64,000 bases of DNA from Polynucleobacter difficilis (GTDB taxonomy: Bacteria > Pseudomonadota > Gammaproteobacteria > Burkholderiales > Burkholderiaceae), in NCBI RefSeq assembly GCF_003065365.1, contig NZ_CP023276.1, positions 124,001-188,000 of the forward strand, written 5' to 3'. The notes beneath the pieces were generated by a model, which was not told the DNA's origin, did not search any database, and worked only from the letters and a program-made list of their open reading frames with translations. The translations under genes and the position numbers were made by a program. Shown in pieces: positions 8,855-17,825 of this stretch (position 1 is the stretch's first letter; the number at the start of each line of letters is the position of its first letter).

Positions 8855-9229
8855 ATGAATTCCCACGAAATCCGTATTTCCGTACGCACCCAGTACTTGC
8901 CAGAGCAGTCTGACCCCGATAACCGGCAATTTGCCTTTGCCTACACGGTCACGATTCGTAATATCGGCACTACTCCGGTGCAGCTCATTGCACGCCACTG
9001 GCACATCACGGATGGAGACAATGCCGTGCAGGAGGTTCGTGGTTTAGGGATTGTGGGGCAGCAGCCCCTATTGCGCACAGGCGAGCAGTTTGAATACACC
9101 AGTTGGGCCACTTTGCCCACGCCGGCTGGAACCATGCGCGGGGAATACTTCTGTGTTACCGAGGATGCCCACTTTTTTCAGGCGCCGATCGCTGAATTTG
9201 CCCTGGTGATGCCGCGCACCCTGCATTAA
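8855..9229 (+). CDS. apaG: ApaG-domain protein
   Basis: ApaG (CorD) is a small beta-sandwich protein with a fibronectin-III-like fold. It is associated with divalent cation resistance and dinucleoside polyphosphate metabolism in enterobacteria, but its molecular role is unsettled. The protein has the family signatures HEIRISVRTQYLPEQS, ARHWHITDG, VRGLGIVGQQP and GTMRGEYFC. I prefer the ATG at 8855 (124 residues, MNSHEIR). An in-frame ATG at 8837 would add six residues that the family normally lacks. It is divergent from rpe, a pairing common in Burkholderiales. Confidence 0.93.
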   Translation: MNSHEIRISVRTQYLPEQSDPDNRQFAFAYTVTIRNIGTTPVQLIARHWHITDGDNAVQEVRGLGIVGQQPLLRTGEQFEYTSWATLPTPAGTMRGEYFCVTEDAHFFQAPIAEFALVMPRTLH

Positions 9230-9242
9230 GGGTGTTGGGGGC

Positions 9243-9362
9243 TTAGTCCTCTTTTCTGCCCTTGCTAGTCCAAAAAACAATAAATAAAAGCAGGCATAAG
9301 GCAAGCAGTCCCTCGAGTACAAACAGCAGCATGGGGTATTGATCGAGTAAATTGGCAATCAT
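9243..9362 (-). CDS. 39-residue single-pass membrane protein (hypothetical)
   Basis: This short minus-strand frame encodes 39 residues. A polar start (MIANLLDQYP) is followed by one hydrophobic helix of about 22 residues rich in leucine and a positively charged tail (SKGRKED). This is the layout of a small inner-membrane protein with its C-terminus in the cytoplasm. The ATG at 9362 lies inside the CATG that also contains a possible mltA start on the other strand. The composition argues for a real gene, but the small size and lack of a recognised family keep confidence modest. Confidence 0.45.
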   Translation of the reverse strand: MIANLLDQYPMLLFVLEGLLALCLLLFIVFWTSKGRKED

Positions 9363-9366
9363 GATG

Positions 9367-10536
9367 ATGAATTTGCACCCTTTTTGTAAAAGCAATAAAC
9401 AGCCACCGCTGCAACGGTCTAATCTTATCGCGATGTGTGCTCTGGTGCTGGTTTTGCTGGCGGGGTGCGCTAGTCCACCTACACGAGCCCCAGGACAACG
9501 CACACCATCGATTGAAAGCAGTGCTCCTGCAGCCAGCTTTACTAGCTCGATCGCCAGCTTTAGTCCGGTCGCATGGCAGCAAATACCCGGCTGGCAAGAA
9601 GATGATTTGAGCGCGGCTTGGTCTGCATGGCTTGAGAGTTGCAAAGCCATGGTGAAGCGCAATAGCACGCGCTCCTGGAGCGGTGTTTGCGATCGCGCCA
9701 AAACTGTTTCTGGTTCAAATCCACAGGCAGTGCGACGCTATTTCGAAGATGCGTTTCAGGCATACTCCATTCGTAGCAATTCCACTAGTAGTGAAACGGG
9801 CCTAGTGACAGGCTATTACGAGCCGATCATGAATGGCTCGCGCGTACGCACGTCGCGATACACGGTGCCCCTGTATGGTTACCCCGCAGCATGGAAGCGC
9901 AACAAACCCAATCCGGGACCCAGTCGCGCCGAGTTAATGGAATCCAATGTATTGCGGGGCTCAGAGCTGGTGTGGGTCGAAGACCCGGTTGCTGCAGCCT
10001 TCATGCAAATTCAGGGCTCGGGCAAAATTCAATTGGATGACGGTACGGTTTTGCGTTTTGGCTTTGCTGGTACCAATGAGCAACCATTCAAATCCTTTGC
10101 GCAATGGCTTTTGAATAAAGGCGAGATCACCCGCAGCCAAGCGACGATGCAGGGCATTCAGAGCTGGGCAAAACGCAATCCCCGCCGCGTGGAAGAGATG
10201 CTCAATGCCAATCCACGGTTTGTATTCTTTAAGGAGTTGCCGAGCAATGTCAGCCCCGATTTAGGCCCAATCGGCGCTCTAGGTGTGCCATTAACGGCAG
10301 AGCGCAGTATTGCCGTTGATCTCAAAGCAATGCCGCTCGGAGCACCTGTTTTCATTGCAACCACACGGCCCTTAAGTAAGCAATCCTTACGCCGCTTAGT
10401 GATGGCACAAGATACGGGGACGGCTATTGTGGGCGGCGTTCGTGCCGATTACTATTGGGGTACGGGTGATGCCGCTGGAGAGCTTGCTGGTAGGATGAAG
10501 CAAGACGGGCAGATGTGGTTACTATTACCGAAGTAA
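9367..10536 (+). CDS. mltA: Membrane-bound lytic murein transglycosylase A
   Basis: This outer-membrane lipoprotein cleaves glycan strands of peptidoglycan, leaving 1,6-anhydro ends. The N-terminus has a basic stretch, a hydrophobic helix and a LAGC lipobox, so lipidation is expected. The MltA domain follows (GLVTGYYEP, VWVEDPVAAAFMQIQGSG). The C-terminal 3D domain contains AVDLKAMPLG and MAQDTGTAI, which holds the catalytic aspartate. Start choice is open: ATGs occur at 9361, 9364 and 9367 and a TTG at 9352. All give the same lipoprotein after processing. The 5' end abuts or overlaps the divergent 39-residue ORF. Confidence 0.92.
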   Translation: MNLHPFCKSNKQPPLQRSNLIAMCALVLVLLAGCASPPTRAPGQRTPSIESSAPAASFTSSIASFSPVAWQQIPGWQEDDLSAAWSAWLESCKAMVKRNSTRSWSGVCDRAKTVSGSNPQAVRRYFEDAFQAYSIRSNSTSSETGLVTGYYEPIMNGSRVRTSRYTVPLYGYPAAWKRNKPNPGPSRAELMESNVLRGSELVWVEDPVAAAFMQIQGSGKIQLDDGTVLRFGFAGTNEQPFKSFAQWLLNKGEITRSQATMQGIQSWAKRNPRRVEEMLNANPRFVFFKELPSNVSPDLGPIGALGVPLTAERSIAVDLKAMPLGAPVFIATTRPLSKQSLRRLVMAQDTGTAIVGGVRADYYWGTGDAAGELAGRMKQDGQMWLLLPK

Positions 10537-10582
10537 ATGCGCGCAATGATGCGTGCAAAATCGCAAGCGCTTAAAGGAAAAA

Positions 10583-11359
10583 ATGCATTACGACACCATA
10601 CTCACCGCCGTCGATGGCAAAGTAGCAACGGTTACGTTAAATCGCCCACAAGTCCTTAATGCCTTAAACGATGCTCTGATGGATGAGTTGGGTGCGGCCC
10701 TTTTGGCATTTGATGCGGACGACCAGATTGGCTGCATCATTATTACGGGGAGCGAGAAAGCCTTCGCTGCTGGAGCAGACATTGCGAAGATGGCTGAGTA
10801 TGGATTTCATGAAGTGTATCGACAGGACTTCATTACCCGCAATTGGGAGACCATTCGGAAAATTCGTAAGCCAGTGATTGCAGCGGTCAATGGCTATGCG
10901 CTTGGCGGAGGTTGTGAGCTTGCCATGATGTGCGACATGATCATTGCTGGTGATAGTGCCAAGTTTGGTCAGCCCGAAGTGAAATTAGGCATCTTGCCGG
11001 GCGCAGGCGGTACGCAGCGCTTACCGAGAGCAGTCTCTAAATCCAAAGCAATGGATCTATGCCTTACTGGGCGCATGATGGATGCGCAAGAGGCCGAGCG
11101 CGCGGGTTTAGTGAGCCGCATTTTCCCCGCCGCAGAGTTACTCACTCAAGTGGTTGCGATTGCAAAGACCATTGCCGACATGCCGCTACTCACCACCATG
11201 ATGGTGAAAGAGAGCATCAACGCAGCGTATGAGATGCCTTTGTCGGAAGGCATTCGCTTTGAGCGCCGTCTCTTTCACAGCTGTTTTGGAACAGACGATC
11301 AAAAAGAAGGCATGGCCGCATTCATTGAGAAGCGCCCACCACAATTTAAAAATTCGTAA
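10583..11359 (+). CDS. Enoyl-CoA hydratase
   Basis: This crotonase-family enzyme hydrates trans-2-enoyl-CoA in beta-oxidation or a related acyl-CoA pathway. The 258-residue protein has the oxyanion-hole segments AFAAGADIAKM and GYALGGGCELAMMCD, and GILPGAGGTQR, with both catalytic glutamates in place for a true hydratase. The ATG at 10583 is preceded by AAAGGAAAAA, a good ribosome-binding site. An upstream GTG at 10553 would add ten unneeded residues. Downstream lie a converging amidohydrolase and then a fatty acid CoA ligase. The exact substrate chain length is unknown. Confidence 0.93.
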   Translation: MHYDTILTAVDGKVATVTLNRPQVLNALNDALMDELGAALLAFDADDQIGCIIITGSEKAFAAGADIAKMAEYGFHEVYRQDFITRNWETIRKIRKPVIAAVNGYALGGGCELAMMCDMIIAGDSAKFGQPEVKLGILPGAGGTQRLPRAVSKSKAMDLCLTGRMMDAQEAERAGLVSRIFPAAELLTQVVAIAKTIADMPLLTTMMVKESINAAYEMPLSEGIRFERRLFHSCFGTDDQKEGMAAFIEKRPPQFKNS

Positions 11360-11376
11360 TTGAATTGCCTGGCGGC

Positions 11377-12573
11377 TTAGGGCTTGTCCAGGAATTTTTG
11401 CGCTAATGCGACCCAGTAATTCACGCCGACCGGGATCAGCGCGTCATTAAAGTCGTACGAGGGATTGTGCAGGTGGCACGGCCCCATGCCATGACCGGTA
11501 CTGCGGTGATCGCCATCGCCATTGCCCAAAAATACATAGCATCCGGGTTTTTCTTGCAACATAAAGGCAAAGTCTTCTGCACCCATAGTGGGATCAATGC
11601 GGACATTGACGTTGTCTTTGCCCACGAGATCCTGCATGACGCCGATGGCAAATTGCGTTTCTTGCTCGTGGTTAATCGTAGGTGGGTAATTGCGCGTGAA
11701 GACAACATCGGCTTGGCAATCAAAACCTTTTGCAACATGCTGGGCAACTTCATTTAAGCGCTGCTCAATCAGGTCGAGCACCTCGTGTGTGAAGGTGCGA
11801 ACCGTGCCCCCAATCATGGCGCTATCGGGAATTACATTGCTGGTCTCGCCCGCATGAAACTGCGTAACCGATAGAACGGCGGCATCAACCGGACGCTTAT
11901 TGCGGGTAATGATGCTTTGCAGTGCCGTGACCACGTGTGCTCCAGCAAGAACGGGATCGGCGCTGTTGTGGGGTAAGGCGGCATGACCGCCTTTGCCGCG
12001 AATGGTGATCGTGAACTCATTGCTCGATGCCATCATCGGCCCCGGAGTAACACCAAAGTGACCTTCCGCTAAACCGGGCCAATTGTGTAAGCCGAAAACA
12101 GCATCGCAAGGAAATTGCTTAAACAAACCATCTTTAATCATTTCGCGAGCGCCGCCGCCCCCTTCTTCTGCCGGCTGGAAGATAAAGATGATCGAGCCAG
12201 CAAAGTTGCGGTGGGTTGAAAAGTAGTGTGCAGCGCCGAGCAAGATAGCGGTGTGCCCATCGTGACCGCAGGCATGCATTTTCCCGGCATGTTGCGATGC
12301 ATGCGCAAACGCATTTTTTTCTTGCAGCGGCAGGGCGTCCATATCGGCGCGCAAACCAATCATTTTTCCTGGGCCCGCGTCACCATCAATGCGGCCGACC
12401 ACCCCAGTCTTGCCTAGGCCGCGCACTATTGGAATGCCCCAGTTGGTGAGCGCTTCCGCTACCAGTTCAGCCGTACGGATTTCCTCAAAGCGCAACTCGG
12501 GGTGGGCGTGGATGTCACGTCGAATGGCTTGTATGCTTGCCGCTGAATCGACGATTTCAGGAAGTAATCGCAT
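11377..12573 (-). CDS. M20-family metallo-amidohydrolase (hippurate hydrolase-like)
   Basis: This is a 398-residue zinc amidohydrolase of the M20D group (HipO/AbgB/IAA-amino acid hydrolase-like) that removes acyl groups from N-acyl amino acids. It has the metal-site motif MHACGHDGHTA, the PAEEGGGGA motif with the catalytic glutamate, and GAEDFAFML near the C-terminus, flanking a small dimerisation domain. It is cytoplasmic, with no signal peptide. It starts at ATG 12573, divergent from the fadD-like gene over about 110 bases, where a 15-bp palindrome lies. The natural substrate cannot be assigned. Confidence 0.88.
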   Translation of the reverse strand: MRLLPEIVDSAASIQAIRRDIHAHPELRFEEIRTAELVAEALTNWGIPIVRGLGKTGVVGRIDGDAGPGKMIGLRADMDALPLQEKNAFAHASQHAGKMHACGHDGHTAILLGAAHYFSTHRNFAGSIIFIFQPAEEGGGGAREMIKDGLFKQFPCDAVFGLHNWPGLAEGHFGVTPGPMMASSNEFTITIRGKGGHAALPHNSADPVLAGAHVVTALQSIITRNKRPVDAAVLSVTQFHAGETSNVIPDSAMIGGTVRTFTHEVLDLIEQRLNEVAQHVAKGFDCQADVVFTRNYPPTINHEQETQFAIGVMQDLVGKDNVNVRIDPTMGAEDFAFMLQEKPGCYVFLGNGDGDHRSTGHGMGPCHLHNPSYDFNDALIPVGVNYWVALAQKFLDKP

Positions 12574-12607
12574 AGAAGGATCTTATCTGAAAGGGAAATC
12601 ACCTGCA

Positions 12608-12622
12608 TATTGCAATGCAATA
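12608..12622. promoter_or_regulatory. 15-bp perfect palindrome upstream of fadD-like gene (candidate operator)
   Basis: TATTGCA and TGCAATA flank a single central A, giving a perfect 7+1+7 inverted repeat. A -10-like TATAAA follows at 12626-12631 on the plus strand. The site lies between the divergent amidohydrolase and acyl-CoA ligase genes, a typical position for a dimeric repressor. Which regulator binds, if any, is unknown. Confidence 0.35.
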
Positions 12623-12682
12623 CGGTATAAATCCTAAAAAATACGAATATTGCTACAGTACGGAAACAACATTCTGGATCCT

Positions 12683-14395
12683 ATGTCAAACACTGCCCCA
12701 TCCCTTCCTTGGCTTGCGCAATACCCCGCTAGCGTGCCTGCACAATTGGATTACAGCGCACATCATTCGGTGGTGGAAGTGCTGGAGGAGGCGTTTAGCG
12801 CCTATGCAGACCGGACGGCATTTTGGTGCATGGGTAAGGGCCTTACCTATAGCGAGCTCGATGCAGCATCTGCGCAATTTGCCAGCTACTTGCAAGGCAT
12901 CGGATTAAGCAAGGGTGCGCGCGTAGCGATTATGTTGCCCAACTTGCCGCAATACCCCGTTGCTTTATACGGAATTATGCGGGCGGGGTATGTGGTGGTG
13001 AGCATCAATCCACAGTACACCGCGCATGAATTGGAGTTTCAGTTGCGCGATAGCGGAGCTGAGGCGATTGTGTTTTTAGAGCATTTTGGCAACACCTTAG
13101 AGCAAGCCCTCCACATCAATCCAGGGCTGCCAATCAAGTACGCGTTTGTCAGTAGTATTGGTGAGTTTTTGGGCTGGCGTGGTCCTTGGTTGGATCGTTT
13201 TATTCGTACATTTAAGCGCAAGGTAGAACCTTATAGCTTGCCAGCAAACCTCAATTGCTTGCAACTCAAGCCAACGCTGGATTTGGGTAAGCGGGCGAAG
13301 TATCAAAAGCCGCACCTGAGTGGGGATTCGATTGCCTTATTGCAATACACCGGCGGCACTACGGGTGTGAGTAAGGGCGCCATTTTGACGCACCGTAATC
13401 TACTCGCCAATTTATTGCAAGTGGAAACCTGGCTAAGGCCAATTGAGAAGGTCAAGCCCATTCGGCAGTGGAATTTTTTATGTGCACTACCGCTGTATCA
13501 CATCTTCGCATTTACGGGATGCGGTCTTTTGGGTATGCGTTTGGGCGCGAAAATTATTTTGGTCCCCAATGCCCGTGATGTTCCCAATTTAGTCGGAATC
13601 TTGAAAGCATTTCCAGAGATCAATTTTTTCCCCGGCGTTAATACCTTGTTTCAAGCCCTGCTAAATAATGCCGACTTTGCTAGGTTGGATTTCTCGCAAT
13701 GGGTCTTGACAATTGGCGGTGGCATGGCGGTACAAAAATCCGTAGCAGACCGCTGGAAAGCGCTCACCGGTGTTGCGATTGCCGAGGGCTATGGCCTCTC
13801 GGAGACTGCCCCCGTGGCCTGTTGCAATACCCCTTTGATCGAATCATTTACTGGCGGCATTGGCTATCCACTCCCTGATACGGAGTTGTCGATTCGAGAT
13901 GAATCAGGAATGCCGTTGCCAGTAGGAGAGGTGGGCGAGATTTACATTCGAGGTCCGCAAGTGATGCAAGGGTATTGGAATCAAGCGGAAGAAACCGCCA
14001 ATGCCATTACAGCAGATGGATTCTTTAAGACGGGCGACATTGGCGAGATGGACTCGAGCGGTTTTTTCCGCATCGTTGATCGCAAAAAAGACATGATTAC
14101 GGTTGCTGGATTTAAGGTGTATCCAAACGAAGTAGAGGATGTTGTTGCATCCATACCTGGCGTATTGGAATGTGCTGTCGTCGGTATCGAGTCCGCATCG
14201 GGTGAGTTAGTGAAGCTGTTTGTTGTGTCAGATGACCCTGATTTGACTGCGGAGCGGATTATGGCGGTATGCGTAGAGCAGCTCAGCCCCTACAAGCGCC
14301 CGAGTGCAATCGAGTTTACGGAGAGCCTGCCTAAAAACAACGTCGGCAAGATACTGCGTCGCGTGCTACGTGATCAAGCGCGCAACGCGGTCTGA
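12683..14395 (+). CDS. fadD: Long-chain fatty acid--CoA ligase
   Basis: This AMP-forming acyl-CoA synthetase activates long-chain fatty acids for degradation or lipid synthesis. The 570-residue protein has the P-loop YTGGTTGVSKGA, the GYGLSETAP motif, the FACS-type DGFFKTGDIGEMD segment and the C-terminal catalytic lysine region SLPKNNVGKILRR. The length suits FadD. I chose the ATG at 12683, since residues before it have no counterpart in the family. Its last 30 bases overlap the converging bioD, leaving no terminator between them. Confidence 0.93.
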   Translation: MSNTAPSLPWLAQYPASVPAQLDYSAHHSVVEVLEEAFSAYADRTAFWCMGKGLTYSELDAASAQFASYLQGIGLSKGARVAIMLPNLPQYPVALYGIMRAGYVVVSINPQYTAHELEFQLRDSGAEAIVFLEHFGNTLEQALHINPGLPIKYAFVSSIGEFLGWRGPWLDRFIRTFKRKVEPYSLPANLNCLQLKPTLDLGKRAKYQKPHLSGDSIALLQYTGGTTGVSKGAILTHRNLLANLLQVETWLRPIEKVKPIRQWNFLCALPLYHIFAFTGCGLLGMRLGAKIILVPNARDVPNLVGILKAFPEINFFPGVNTLFQALLNNADFARLDFSQWVLTIGGGMAVQKSVADRWKALTGVAIAEGYGLSETAPVACCNTPLIESFTGGIGYPLPDTELSIRDESGMPLPVGEVGEIYIRGPQVMQGYWNQAEETANAITADGFFKTGDIGEMDSSGFFRIVDRKKDMITVAGFKVYPNEVEDVVASIPGVLECAVVGIESASGELVKLFVVSDDPDLTAERIMAVCVEQLSPYKRPSAIEFTESLPKNNVGKILRRVLRDQARNAV

Positions 14396-15112
14396 GTCAA
14401 GCGCATCGGCTGCAAACTGCATTGCCGCTAGTGGATAGGCTTGATTCGTTTGATGCTGACACTCCGCCGGTAGTGCATTCACGATACCCAAGAGCGGCGC
14501 CGCAATGCGTGCCCGCAGTGTGTCGATATTCTCGTGCAAGTAGGGCATGTCCGCATCAAGCGTATTAGCTACCCATCCGGCAAGCGTAAGACCGCGCTTA
14601 GCAATCGCTGCAACGGTTAAGAGCGCATGATTAATGCAGCCCAGGCGCAGCCCAACTACCAGGATGACCGGCATTTGCAGAGCCTCGGCCAAATCCCCTA
14701 AATCCTGCTCTTCATTGATGGGTACTAAAAAACCGCCCGCACCTTCGACTACAGTCCAGTCGGCCTTTGTACTGATTGCTTGATAGGCAGACAGCATGGC
14801 AGATAGCTCGAGCGTGACGCCCATCGATTTCGCTACTAGGTGGGGTGCAGCCGGGGTTGGTAACACATAAGGGCATAGATCTCTCGCATTCCCTGGGTAG
14901 CCGGATGCCAGCTTGAGTGATTCGAGATCTTCGTTCACCGTTAGGCCTGCAGGAGACTGGCTTGTTCCGGCAACGACCGGCTTAAAGCCCATGACTGTTT
15001 GATTGGGTGCAAGCGCTTTGATTTTGAGAATCAGCGCAGAAGCAATCAGCGTCTTGCCGACTTCAGTATTGGTGCCAGTAATAAAAAATCCACGATTACG
15101 CAATTGACTCAT
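14366..15112 (-). CDS. bioD: Dethiobiotin synthetase
   Basis: This ATP-dependent carboxylase closes the ureido ring of dethiobiotin, the penultimate step of biotin synthesis. The 248-residue P-loop protein starts with FFITGTNTEVGKT and has the VEGAGGFLVPI motif. It is the last gene of bioA-bioF-bioD on the minus strand. Its ATG overlaps the bioF stop by four bases. The 3' end overlaps the converging fadD by 30 bases. Confidence 0.95.
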   Translation of the reverse strand: MSQLRNRGFFITGTNTEVGKTLIASALILKIKALAPNQTVMGFKPVVAGTSQSPAGLTVNEDLESLKLASGYPGNARDLCPYVLPTPAAPHLVAKSMGVTLELSAMLSAYQAISTKADWTVVEGAGGFLVPINEEQDLGDLAEALQMPVILVVGLRLGCINHALLTVAAIAKRGLTLAGWVANTLDADMPYLHENIDTLRARIAAPLLGIVNALPAECQHQTNQAYPLAAMQFAADALDSDRVARLIT

Positions 15113-16377
15113 ACTGCTTTCATTCCGCTGGAGGTGTAAACGAGGGCTTCTATTTTTTGTAACGCTGCAATGAGTTCGCGCACTGCCTGGGTGCTGTGAT
15201 TGGCGGAGAACGTAATCCGCAGGCGCGCACTGCCTTCTGGAACGGTCGGTGGACGTATCGCCGGAATCCAGTAACCTGCCTCGTCTAATTGTTTTGATGC
15301 TGATAGTGCCGCCGCATTACTACCCAATACCAGCGGCTGAATCGGCGTCATCGACGAACTGATTTGCCAATGCTGAAGTTGTAATTCGTGATGCCAAATG
15401 GCAATCAGTTGATTTAAGTGAGCCCGTCGCGCTTGGCCTTCCTCGCCTTCAATCAGATGCAAGCTCGCCAGCACCGTATGCGCAATGGCAGGAGGAGTGG
15501 CGGTGCTGTAAATATACGGCCGCCCTTTTTGAATCAGGCACTCCATCAATGTTTTATGTGCACAGACAAAGGCACCACTGACCCCAGCGGCTTTACCCAG
15601 GGTGCCGATGTAAACAATGCGATCCGATTGAATTTGGCAGTGCTCCAAAATACCGTGACCGTATTTTCCGAGTACACCAAAGCCGTGTGCGTCATCGACA
15701 ATTAGTAGGGCGTCATGGGCTTCTGCAATCGATAGCAAATCGGCAACCGGAGCCAAGTCGCCATCCATACTAAAGACGCCATCCGTCACAATCAATTTAT
15801 GCGCCGATGCATCCGCTTGCAGCATTTCATTTAAATCAGCTAGCTTCGTGTGATCGAATAAATGAACGCTTGCTTTTGTCTGTGCCGCTGCCAGTTTGAC
15901 GCCATCGATCAGGGATGCGTGATTTAACTTGGCGGAATAGATGCTAATGCCAGCATTCTGTTTTGCTGCTTGTAAACACAATCCTGCTAGCGCAGTAATC
16001 GCGGTGATATTGGCAAGATAGCCCGTGCAAAAGAAGAGCGCGCGCGCATCGTGGATATGCTCCGTTTGGGTACGGGCTAATTCAGTTTCAAGTAAGTCAT
16101 GTGCCATGCTATGGCCGCTAATAAGGTGAGAGGCGCCGCTACCAACACCATATTGCGCTGCGCCTTCAGCCATCGCTGCGATAAGCCGCGGGTGATTGGC
16201 AAAACCCAGGTAATCGTTACTGCAAAATGCCTTCAGTTGGCGACCCGCCACATTGACTTCGACATCGCAGGGACTTTGCGTTTGCTTGAGGCGACGTCGC
16301 AACAGAGAGGCATCCAGGGTATCTAGCTGTTGCTGCGCAAGCGCAAGGGCAGTGAACGGAGTTGTCCTGGACTTCAT
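15109..16377 (-). CDS. bioF: 8-amino-7-oxononanoate synthase
   Basis: This PLP enzyme condenses a pimeloyl thioester with alanine, the first committed step of biotin ring assembly. The 422-residue protein has FCSNDYLGFANHP, GSGASHLISGH, the VDDAHGFGVLG cofactor loop and the GTLGKAAGVSGA segment with the PLP-binding lysine. It is coupled to both neighbours by four-base overlaps. No bioC or bioH is present in the window, so the pimeloyl donor must come from elsewhere. Confidence 0.95.
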   Translation of the reverse strand: MKSRTTPFTALALAQQQLDTLDASLLRRRLKQTQSPCDVEVNVAGRQLKAFCSNDYLGFANHPRLIAAMAEGAAQYGVGSGASHLISGHSMAHDLLETELARTQTEHIHDARALFFCTGYLANITAITALAGLCLQAAKQNAGISIYSAKLNHASLIDGVKLAAAQTKASVHLFDHTKLADLNEMLQADASAHKLIVTDGVFSMDGDLAPVADLLSIAEAHDALLIVDDAHGFGVLGKYGHGILEHCQIQSDRIVYIGTLGKAAGVSGAFVCAHKTLMECLIQKGRPYIYSTATPPAIAHTVLASLHLIEGEEGQARRAHLNQLIAIWHHELQLQHWQISSSMTPIQPLVLGSNAAALSASKQLDEAGYWIPAIRPPTVPEGSARLRITFSANHSTQAVRELIAALQKIEALVYTSSGMKAV

Positions 16378-17738
16378 GGTTTTTGTGCGTGCAGAACGTC
16401 TTCCACCACCTGCTGAATGCGCTGACCCATTTCCATGGTTTCATCGGCGCTGAGTATGTAGGGCGGCATGACGTAGACAGTAGAGCCAATGGGCCTTACT
16501 AAAATTCCTTCCTCGATGCCACGTGTAAATATTTCGCGGGCAAAGGTGCCGGGCTTATTCAATGCATCAGGGACAACATCAAAAGCCAAGATCATGCCTT
16601 GTTGCCTGAGGTATTTAATGCGCTTATCTGACTTTGTCCAAGTAAATGCAGATGCTAGATCGTGCGCGCGTTGTAGATTGCACTCCAAAACGTTTTCTGA
16701 TGCAAACAGATCAAGGCAGGCCAGCGCAGCAGCGCAGGCTAAGGGATTGCCAGTGTAAGAGTGGGAATGCAAAAATCCGCGGGCCGTGTCATCCGAATAG
16801 AAGGCCTGATAAATGGCGTCAGTTGTTAGGCATAGTGATAGCGGTAAATAGCCGCCACTAATTCCTTTGGAGAGGGTGATGAAGTCAGGCCAAATGCCTG
16901 CATGCTCACAGGCAAAGAACTTGCCCGTTCTGCCGCACCCCACGGCAATTTCATCGGCGATGAGGTGAACGCCATACTGGTCACACAGTGCACGGGCACG
17001 CTGAAGATAGATTGGGGGGTGCATCGCCATTTGCCCAGCACATTGCACCAGTGGCTCTAATATGAGGGCGGCAATATGATGGTGTTCGCGTTGCAAAAGC
17101 TTTTCTAATTCATGCGCGGCGCGCAGCGCAACTTCGGCTTCTGATTCCCCATCCTGCGCTTGGCGACTGTCCGGCGACATCACTGTGAACACATCTGAAA
17201 GTAGTGATCCGTACGCAGTGCGAAACAGCGGCACATCGGTTACTGCCAAAGCGCCTAGGGTTTCGCCATGGTAACTGTTTTGCAAACAGACGAAGCGGGA
17301 TTTCTCAGGCTTGCCGGCAAGTTGCCAATAGTGATGACTCATCTTTAAAGCAATCTCAACGGCAGAGGCGCCGTCCGATGCGTAAAAAGCATGGCCTAAG
17401 CGATGCTGCGTTAAAGCGGAGAGGCGTTCCGAGAGCTCAATGACCGGTTGGTGTGTAAAACCCGCCAGCATCACGTGCTCTATTTTTTCGAGTTGAGCCT
17501 GAATGCGTTGATTAATAAACAGGTTGGAATGCCCAAATAAATTGGTCCACCAAGAGCTGATGCAGTCCAGAATGGGTTTATCTTGATCGTCATACAACCA
17601 AGCACCTTTCCCTCGCGCAATCGTCACCAGGGGCATCTGCTCATGGTGCTTCATTTGTGTGCAGGGGTGCCATACCGACGCAAGACTGCGCAAAATCCAC
17701 TCGTCAGTTGATTTGGGCTGGCTTACCGATGTCGTCAT
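16374..17738 (-). CDS. bioA: Adenosylmethionine--8-amino-7-oxononanoate aminotransferase
   Basis: This class III PLP aminotransferase makes diaminopelargonic acid using S-adenosylmethionine as amino donor. The 454-residue protein has WHPCTQM near the start, the CISSWWTNLFGHS motif, LIADEIAVGCGRTG and the catalytic lysine in TLSKGISGGYLPLS, all typical of BioA. It is the first gene of bioA-F-D and is divergent from bioB over about 87 bases. That gap has no recognisable BirA or BioR operator, so regulation may differ from E. coli. Confidence 0.95.
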   Translation of the reverse strand: MTTSVSQPKSTDEWILRSLASVWHPCTQMKHHEQMPLVTIARGKGAWLYDDQDKPILDCISSWWTNLFGHSNLFINQRIQAQLEKIEHVMLAGFTHQPVIELSERLSALTQHRLGHAFYASDGASAVEIALKMSHHYWQLAGKPEKSRFVCLQNSYHGETLGALAVTDVPLFRTAYGSLLSDVFTVMSPDSRQAQDGESEAEVALRAAHELEKLLQREHHHIAALILEPLVQCAGQMAMHPPIYLQRARALCDQYGVHLIADEIAVGCGRTGKFFACEHAGIWPDFITLSKGISGGYLPLSLCLTTDAIYQAFYSDDTARGFLHSHSYTGNPLACAAALACLDLFASENVLECNLQRAHDLASAFTWTKSDKRIKYLRQQGMILAFDVVPDALNKPGTFAREIFTRGIEEGILVRPIGSTVYVMPPYILSADETMEMGQRIQQVVEDVLHAQKP

Positions 17739-17825
17739 GAGTGATATTTGACCATTAGTTTTCGGCTTGAAGTGGATTCATCTGTTATGTTTATGGCTTA
17801 TTGCCTCCTTTTTTGGAATTTCCTT

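Noticed and set aside
8771..9004. N-terminal extension of ribulose-phosphate epimerase
   Set aside because: The open frame continues upstream but overlaps the well-supported divergent apaG gene and shows no family similarity; the ATG at 8770 fits the family.
16245..16460. Open frames opposite bioF and bioA
   Set aside because: They follow the codon pattern of the real genes in the other strand and encode low-complexity Arg/Ser-rich peptides.
17739..17825. BirA- or BioR-type operator between bioA and bioB
   Set aside because: Neither the TTGTAAAC-type nor the TTATCTATAA-type palindrome is present.
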